A DNA stretch of 17,590 bases from SBBG01 sp033717875 (GTDB lineage: Bacteria > Pseudomonadota > Gammaproteobacteria > Ga0077554 > Ga007554). Shown one piece after another: positions 13,685-17,590 of the stretch (positions within the stretch are counted from its first letter, which is position 1; the number at the start of each line of letters is the position of its first letter). A program made the translations under genes and the position numbers. The notes under the pieces are model-generated. The model was not told the origin of the DNA. It worked only from the letters and a program-made list of their open reading frames with translations, and did not search any database. The stretch spans positions 1 through 17,590 of the forward strand of contig JADDKJ010000055.1 in the NCBI GenBank assembly GCA_033717875.1. Reading direction: 5' to 3'.

Positions 13685-14856
13685 TTTTTTTTCTGCTCCT
13701 CCGGCCGGATGAATTCCTGGAAGACGAATTCGGCCACGTTGGCGATTTCCTGATCGTTCAACACCTTGCCCCAGGCGGGCATGACCGTGCCGATCTTGCC
13801 GTTGGCGATGGCCTTGAACAGGGCGGGCCGGTTGAGCGTGCGGCGCGAATCGGGATGCAGGAAATTGCGCGGTTTGGGGCGAATGAAGGTGGAGCGTGGC
13901 CCCTCGCCGTCACCCGCCTTGCCGTGGCAGGTGAAGCAGTTCGCCATGTAGAAATCGCGGCCCTTGGCGCCATCGCCGGCCAGGCCGCCGGGAAAGGGCA
14001 GCGACATATCGGCATCGACGATCGGCGCAGGTTTGGGCTTGGGCATTTCCGCTTTTCCGTCTGTTCCGCCGTGGCCGTGGGAGGGCGTGGCGCCGCCGTT
14101 CGCCGCGGAAGCCTTCGCTGCGGCTTCGGCGATGGCCTTGTCGCTCATGAAAGTCTCGCGGATGTGGTCCACCACGGCGGCGATTTCCGTGTCGGACAGG
14201 CGCGATCTGAACGGCATCATCGCCGTGTCGGGCCGGCCATACGTCACCGAATTGATCATGCGTTCACGCGTCAGCTCTTCACGGGATTGGAGTGACGCGA
14301 ATTTGCGCGGCGGCGGGTTGAACGTGGCTTGCGTCCACATCGCCCCCGCACCTTTGTCGCCGTGGCATACGGCGCAATTATTGATGTAGATGCGCTCGCC
14401 GAGGCTGGCGTTGACCGGGATAACACGCCGGGAATTCGCGCCCGGGCCGGCACGCGAGGCGGGGTGAGGCTGGGAATGCGGCGACGCGGATGCCCCGCCG
14501 GGGGCGGCCTGGGTCTGCATGAAATTGGCGCGGATGTAATCGACGATGCCTTCGATCTGCTCCGCGGACAGCCGGTTGCCCCAGGCGACCATCGCCGTAC
14601 CGGGCCGGCCATGGGTGATCGAGGTAATCATGCGCTCGCGTGTCAAGGACTGTTGCACGGCGGGATCGGTGAAGTTGCGCGGCGGCGGGTTCAGCGCGTT
14701 GACCGCGCGGCTCTGGCCGTTGCCTTTCTCGCCATGGCAAGCGGAGCAGTGTTTTTGATAGAGCTTCTCTGACGCCGATGATGCCGCCCAAGCAGATACC
14801 GGCGCCAGGACAACCGCCAATAGGGCCAATCCTATATTCCGCGCAGCACGTTTCAT
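13669..14856 (-). CDS. Triheme cytochrome c, periplasmic, three tandem class I-like domains
   Basis: This 395-residue secreted protein has a signal peptide at 1-24 (hydrophobic stretch, cleavage after AWA). It carries three repeats of one module: heme sites CSACH (37-41), CAVCH (161-165) and CFTCH (307-311). Each is followed by a PPPR-F or KPRNF motif, an LTRERMI-like helix, a Met ligand motif (GTAMVAWG, DTAMMPF, GTVMPAWG) and a closing helix such as EQIEGIVDYIRANFM. Linkers rich in Ala, Pro and His (about 114-142, 240-280) separate the domains. It should carry electrons in the periplasm. The ATG at 14856 has no clear ribosome site. The C-terminus ends in KKK encoded by nine A, then a TAG; see the next frame. 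It diverges from the pentaheme gene across a 123-base control region. Confidence 0.9.
   Translation of the reverse strand: MKRAARNIGLALLAVVLAPVSAWAASSASEKLYQKHCSACHGEKGNGQSRAVNALNPPPRNFTDPAVQQSLTRERMITSITHGRPGTAMVAWGNRLSAEQIEGIVDYIRANFMQTQAAPGGASASPHSQPHPASRAGPGANSRRVIPVNASLGERIYINNCAVCHGDKGAGAMWTQATFNPPPRKFASLQSREELTRERMINSVTYGRPDTAMMPFRSRLSDTEIAAVVDHIRETFMSDKAIAEAAAKASAANGGATPSHGHGGTDGKAEMPKPKPAPIVDADMSLPFPGGLAGDGAKGRDFYMANCFTCHGKAGDGEGPRSTFIRPKPRNFLHPDSRRTLNRPALFKAIANGKIGTVMPAWGKVLNDQEIANVAEFVFQEFIRPEEQKKKVSRN
13684..13692 (-). other. Nine-A run at the overlap of two cytochrome frames (candidate slippery site)
   Basis: On the - strand CAG-AAA-AAA-AAA-GTC-TCC sits five codons before the stop of the upstream cytochrome gene. 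Slippage by -1, or an extra A in the transcript, joins the 0 frame to the start-less frame downstream and gives about 732 residues. A homopolymer length error in the assembly would look the same. Confidence 0.6.
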
Positions 14857-14979
14857 ACGTTTACGTTATTGTTGGAACTGGAAGAAAAGAGGTGGGTGCA
14901 TATCTTGACACTGTGCAGAACATTTGACTACTGTTAAACTAAAAATTCCCATGCACCCGCGATTGATCAAAGCTCAATC
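14857..14979. promoter_or_regulatory. Divergent control region between the cytochrome operons
   Basis: This AT-rich 123-base gap separates two divergent cytochrome genes. A consensus TTGACA lies at 14905-14910 (+), with a poor TACTGT 18 bases later. The inverted pair GGGTGCAT (about 14894-14901) and ATGCACCC (14951-14958) brackets the promoter segment and could be a regulator site or loop. I cannot name the regulator. Confidence 0.4.
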
Positions 14980-15759
14980 ATGTTCATAAAAAATATCCTA
15001 ATGAAGCTTGGCGCGAGCAAACCCAAATGGTTTGTCGCGGGCGGTGCGATTTTGGCGCTGGGCAGCCTGTGGGCTGTCCCGTCGTTGAGCGGCACGATTC
15101 TGGGCACCAAGCACGACTTCACCGGCCTGAACGCTCGCGTCGGCGTGGTGGCGATGTCCGGCGTGGCATTCTCCGATTACGGCTCGCCGTGCGTCTATTG
15201 CCACATCCCACCCGACAAGAAGGGCGCCGACTCCACCGAGCTCGGCGGCAATCCCGGCTGGAACCGCTTCCTGCCCAATCCCGACAGCTACAACCTCTAT
15301 GACAGCCGCAGCCTGGAAAACAAGGTGCGCACGCCCAGCCCCATCAGCCTGCTGTGCCTGTCCTGCCACGACGGCACCATGGCGCTGGATATGACAGTGT
15401 TCAAGCCCAACGGCTGGAAAAGCACCGAAGACGCCGCCCTGCACGTCCGGCTCAATGGCGGCAACGACCTGATGAGCTGCGGCAAATGCCACGACGGCAA
15501 AGTGGCGCACAGCATCGAGATCAAGCATCTGGGCACCGATCTGCGCAACGACCACCCCATCTCCATGCAATACGCCGGCTTGAACCAGAAAGACCCCGAC
15601 TTCTGGAAGCCCGACGGACCCTACGGCTTCGACAACGGCGTGAAGCTTTACGACGGCAAGGTGGAATGCGCCTCCTGCCATAACGTCCACGACCCGGACA
15701 TCAACGTGCTGCTGCGCGCCACGTCCGACAGGCTGTGCGAGACGTGTCACATCAAGTAG
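14980..15759 (+). CDS. Pentaheme c-type cytochrome, doubled-CXXCH type, exported
   Basis: This 259-residue protein has five CXXCH heme sites: CVYCH (71-75), CLSCH (126-130), CGKCH (167-171), CASCH (230-234) and CETCH (253-257). The spacing with two close C-terminal sites (SCHNVHDPD, then CETCHIK) is typical of the doubled-CXXCH family. An N-terminal hydrophobic segment (about 17-38) with Lys before it acts as signal peptide or membrane anchor. No Ala-x-Ala cleavage site is obvious, so it could remain anchored. The ATG at 14980 and one at 15001 are both possible starts; neither has a strong ribosome site. Conserved free histidines (for example H45, H184, H192, H237) could be distal ligands. 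The NHL lipoprotein gene follows after about 30 bases. Confidence 0.9.
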   Translation: MFIKNILMKLGASKPKWFVAGGAILALGSLWAVPSLSGTILGTKHDFTGLNARVGVVAMSGVAFSDYGSPCVYCHIPPDKKGADSTELGGNPGWNRFLPNPDSYNLYDSRSLENKVRTPSPISLLCLSCHDGTMALDMTVFKPNGWKSTEDAALHVRLNGGNDLMSCGKCHDGKVAHSIEIKHLGTDLRNDHPISMQYAGLNQKDPDFWKPDGPYGFDNGVKLYDGKVECASCHNVHDPDINVLLRATSDRLCETCHIK

Positions 15760-15788
15760 CGAGCGGCAAACCGCTGTTTCACCAAAAC

Positions 15789-16922
15789 GTGGCAACTTTT
15801 CATGACCTCCCGAGCCGCCGCTGGGTGAATGTTTTTTCCGCCGCTTGCGGCCTGCTGCTCGCCGCAGCCCTCCTGACGGGCTGCGGCGCACAACCCGTCA
15901 AACCGGCGGAGGGGCCGCCGCCGGTTTTCCCCGCCCCGCCCGATGCCCCCCGTTTCATCTATGAGCGCACCCTGACGTTCAGCGACAACGTCGAACAGAC
16001 CACGGCGGGCGACCGCTTCCGGCTGTTCGCTCTAGGCGAGAAAAGATCCGTCAAGGCACTGGTCAAGCCCTTCGGCGTCGCCGCCCACCGTGGCCGGATC
16101 TATGTCACCGATACCGCACAGCGCGTCGTGGCGCTGTTCGACATTCCCGGCGCGCGATATGTCGAAATCGGCGCGGAAAAGCCCGGGCAACTGGTCAAGC
16201 CGATGGGCATCGATGTGTCGAGTCGCGGCGAGGTGTTCGTCTCCGACATGACGCAGCGCGTGATCCAGGTCTACGACCTCGACGGCAAATACCTGCGCAC
16301 CCTCGGCGGCAAGGATGTCCTCAAACGCCCATCGGGCGTGGCCGTCAATCCCGATGGCACGCGGCTGTACGTGGTCGAAACCGGCGGCATCGACACCGAC
16401 GCGCATCACGTCCACATGTTCGACGCCCAGAGCGGCGAGCTGCTGCAAACGATCGGCAAGCGCGGCATCAAGGACGGCGAGTTAAACATCCCCCTCCAGG
16501 CCGCCGTCGGCCCCGACGGCACGCTCTACGTGGTGGACAAGGGCAATTTCCGCGTCCAGGCATTCAACCCCGACGGCAGCTTCGCCCGCGCCTTCGGCGC
16601 GCCGGGCCGCTTCCCCGGCCAATTCGCCAGCCCCAAAGGCATCGCCACCGACCCGGACGGCAACATCTACGTGGTGGACACCGCCTTCGGCAACTTCCAG
16701 ATCTTCAACAAGGACGGCCAACTGCTGATGTTCATCGGCGAACGCGGCGCCTCCGGCGCACCCGCCAAATACATGCTGCCCGCCGGTATCGATGTCGATA
16801 AGGACGGACGCATCTACGTGGTGGATCAATTCTTCCGCAAAGTGGATGTATTCAGACCGGTCGGGTTGAAGGCGGAGGAGGGGTTTGCGGTGGTGAAAGG
16901 CAAGGGTAAGCCGGGGTCTTGA
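15789..16922 (+). CDS. NHL-repeat lipoprotein (six-bladed beta-propeller)
   Basis: This protein has about 377 residues from the GTG at 15789. The N-terminus has RR, a hydrophobic core and lipobox LLTGC, with acylated C32, so it is a lipoprotein; no Asp follows the Cys, which points to the outer membrane. The rest is six NHL repeats of the type G-(I/V)-A-x-(D/N)-x-D-G-x-(I/L)-Y-V-x-D, starting at KPFGVAAHRG, KPMGIDVSSRG, RPSGVAVNPDG, IPLQAAVGPDG, SPKGIATDPDG and LPAGIDVDKDG, enough for one closed propeller. NHL propellers usually bind proteins or other ligands. They often lie beside genes for multiheme cytochromes, where they may help assembly or anchoring; that role is inference. A frame start at 15735 lies inside the cytochrome gene, and the GTG at 15825 is an alternative. 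No start has a good ribosome site, so coupling is likely. Confidence 0.88.
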   Translation: MATFHDLPSRRWVNVFSAACGLLLAAALLTGCGAQPVKPAEGPPPVFPAPPDAPRFIYERTLTFSDNVEQTTAGDRFRLFALGEKRSVKALVKPFGVAAHRGRIYVTDTAQRVVALFDIPGARYVEIGAEKPGQLVKPMGIDVSSRGEVFVSDMTQRVIQVYDLDGKYLRTLGGKDVLKRPSGVAVNPDGTRLYVVETGGIDTDAHHVHMFDAQSGELLQTIGKRGIKDGELNIPLQAAVGPDGTLYVVDKGNFRVQAFNPDGSFARAFGAPGRFPGQFASPKGIATDPDGNIYVVDTAFGNFQIFNKDGQLLMFIGERGASGAPAKYMLPAGIDVDKDGRIYVVDQFFRKVDVFRPVGLKAEEGFAVVKGKGKPGS

Positions 16923-16929
16923 TTTTTCA

Positions 16930-17019
16930 TATTGCGATCCGGCGCATTACCGTTGGAGCAGCTATCGCGCCCATGCACTGGGGCAAGAGGATGCGCCGGT
17001 CAAACCGCACCCGTTATAG
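16930..17019 (+). pseudogene. Fragment of a REP-associated tyrosine transposase (Y1 family)
   Basis: The frame reads YCDPAHYRWSSYRAHALGQE and then DAPVKPHPL before TAG. DPAHYRWSSYRA and the ALGQED-PHPL segment are typical of the C-terminal half of REP-associated IS200-like transposases. There is no catalytic HUH or Tyr region, so it is only a remnant. It begins within ten bases of the stop of the NHL gene, so an element decayed or inserted at that gene end. Confidence 0.7.
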
Positions 17020-17092
17020 GGGCATCGGCAGCATCGGGGGCAGTTCTCTCTTTGTAGCATCCAATCAAAGTGAAGGCACCACCATTCCGCAA

Positions 17093-17263
17093 TCAACCCT
17101 CCCCCACCCACTTCCTCGCATTCCTGAACAACCTCGACCACGGCCCCTCTTCTCTCCATGCGTCCGGGTGCCATGAGTTCTGCGCCGTGCGAAACACCCG
17201 TTCGGGGTGGGGCATCATGATGATGAAACGGCCATCGGGGGTGGTGAGACCGGTGATGCCGCG
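17093..17263 (-). pseudogene. purL: 3' fragment of purL (phosphoribosylformylglycinamidine synthase)
   Basis: The last 56 codons of a PurL-like gene are intact: RGITGLTTPDGRFIIMMPHP, then ERVFRTAQNSWHPDAW and FRNARKWVGEG, then TGA. The PHPER motif contributes the His and Glu of the glutaminase triad. Just upstream (17266-17264) is TAG and unrelated sequence, so this is a displaced tail rather than a whole gene. The full enzyme of purine synthesis has about 1,290 residues. The reading frame is undamaged, which suggests a recent rearrangement. Confidence 0.85.
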
Positions 17264-17278
17264 CTAAAAGGGCTTTGA

Positions 17279-17440
17279 CCCGTTGACCCCTTAACCCGCT
17301 ATAAAACGCGAGACCAAAGCATGGCTCAGGCTTATTTGAGCGGCCACTACACTCTGGCTCAAGTGGGCGAGTATTTTGGAGTCAGTTACGCTACAGTAAG
17401 CCGAGCGGTAAAGCAGGTGGGAAAAAGGATTGGGGGGTGA
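17279..17440 (+). pseudogene. C-terminal helix-turn-helix fragment of a transposase
   Basis: The open frame after a TGA encodes about 53 residues ending QVGKRIGG. It contains RDQSMAQAYLSGHYTLAQVG followed by EYFGVSYATVSRAVKQ. This is the helix-turn-helix found at the end of many Y1-type (IS200-like) transposases, where AYxSGxYTxxxIGxxFGVxYxTVSR is recognisable. The upstream catalytic part is missing. It may belong to the same element as the fragment at 16930-17019. Confidence 0.65.
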
Positions 17441-17480
17441 ATAATGTCAAATGTAAGGCCTGAACATCCCGCTGGAATTT

Positions 17481-17590
17481 TCAAGCATTTTTTGCATTAT
17501 TTTCTGATGTTGTTGGTTCCCTAACTTCATAGGGGCGACCCTGCTTAAGCATCCGAAACATCACGCGGCAGAGGTGGCGCCCAAGAGCGC
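17481..17590 (-). pseudogene. C-terminal end of a possible IS110-like transposase, cut by the window edge
   Basis: The last 35 codons read ALGRHLCRVMFRMLKQGRPY, then EVREPTTSENNAKNA and TGA. The ALG-HL-RV-F-ML-GRPY pattern resembles the end of IS110/IS116-type transposases. The call rests on a short segment, and the rest of the gene lies outside the window, so it may be intact or broken. Confidence 0.4.

Noticed and set aside
13453..14295. A 280-codon open frame on the + strand across the cytochrome genes
   Set aside because: It is antisense to clear heme-binding domains and shows no motif of its own.
14998..15891. A 297-codon open frame on the - strand
   Set aside because: It is a shadow of the pentaheme cytochrome and NHL genes, rich in Ala, Val and Gly without domain features.

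Overview
The window reads as a piece of chromosome from a GC-rich beta- or gammaproteobacterium. The gene order lolB-ispE-tRNA-Gln-prs-rplY-pth-ychF is conserved in both classes, and erpA next to argC also fits. The abundance of secreted c-type cytochromes suggests a respiratory environmental lineage. I cannot name a genus from sequence alone.

Region 1 (1-4198) is a chromosomal integron. A complete integron integrase (3224-4198, +) diverges from at least six gene cassettes read on the - strand. There are five attC recombination sites: four are about 120 bp and nearly identical, one is a compact 63-bp site of another type. The 7-bp core sites match in pairs from cassette to cassette and at attI, so exact cassette borders can be read. 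Cassette cargo, from the distal end inward: an SH3-like protein cut by the window edge, a small membrane protein, a GFA-family zinc protein, a secreted protein of unknown function, and two related cassettes without a convincing gene.

Region 2 (4199-11850) is housekeeping, all on the - strand: tRNA-Met, ychF, pth, rplY, prs, tRNA-Gln, ispE, lolB, erpA, argC. Between the genes lie a pair of inverted 161-bp MITE-like elements, palindromic repeats and a tandem duplication at the tRNA-Gln 3' end.

Region 3 (11928-12616) is a two-gene module resembling toxin-antitoxin pairs (DUF6516-type protein plus HVO_A0114-type winged-helix regulator), with an operator-like palindrome over a consensus -35 box.

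Region 4 (12659-16922) is an electron-transfer locus. Two triheme cytochrome c reading frames on the - strand are joined by a nine-A run; the second frame has no start codon or signal peptide, so a -1 frameshift would give a hexaheme protein of about 732 residues. Divergently on the + strand lie a pentaheme cytochrome and an NHL-repeat lipoprotein.

Region 5 (16923-17590) is a graveyard of fragments: two pieces of REP-associated-type transposase, a 3' fragment of purL between them on the opposite strand, and a possible IS110-like transposase end at the window edge.
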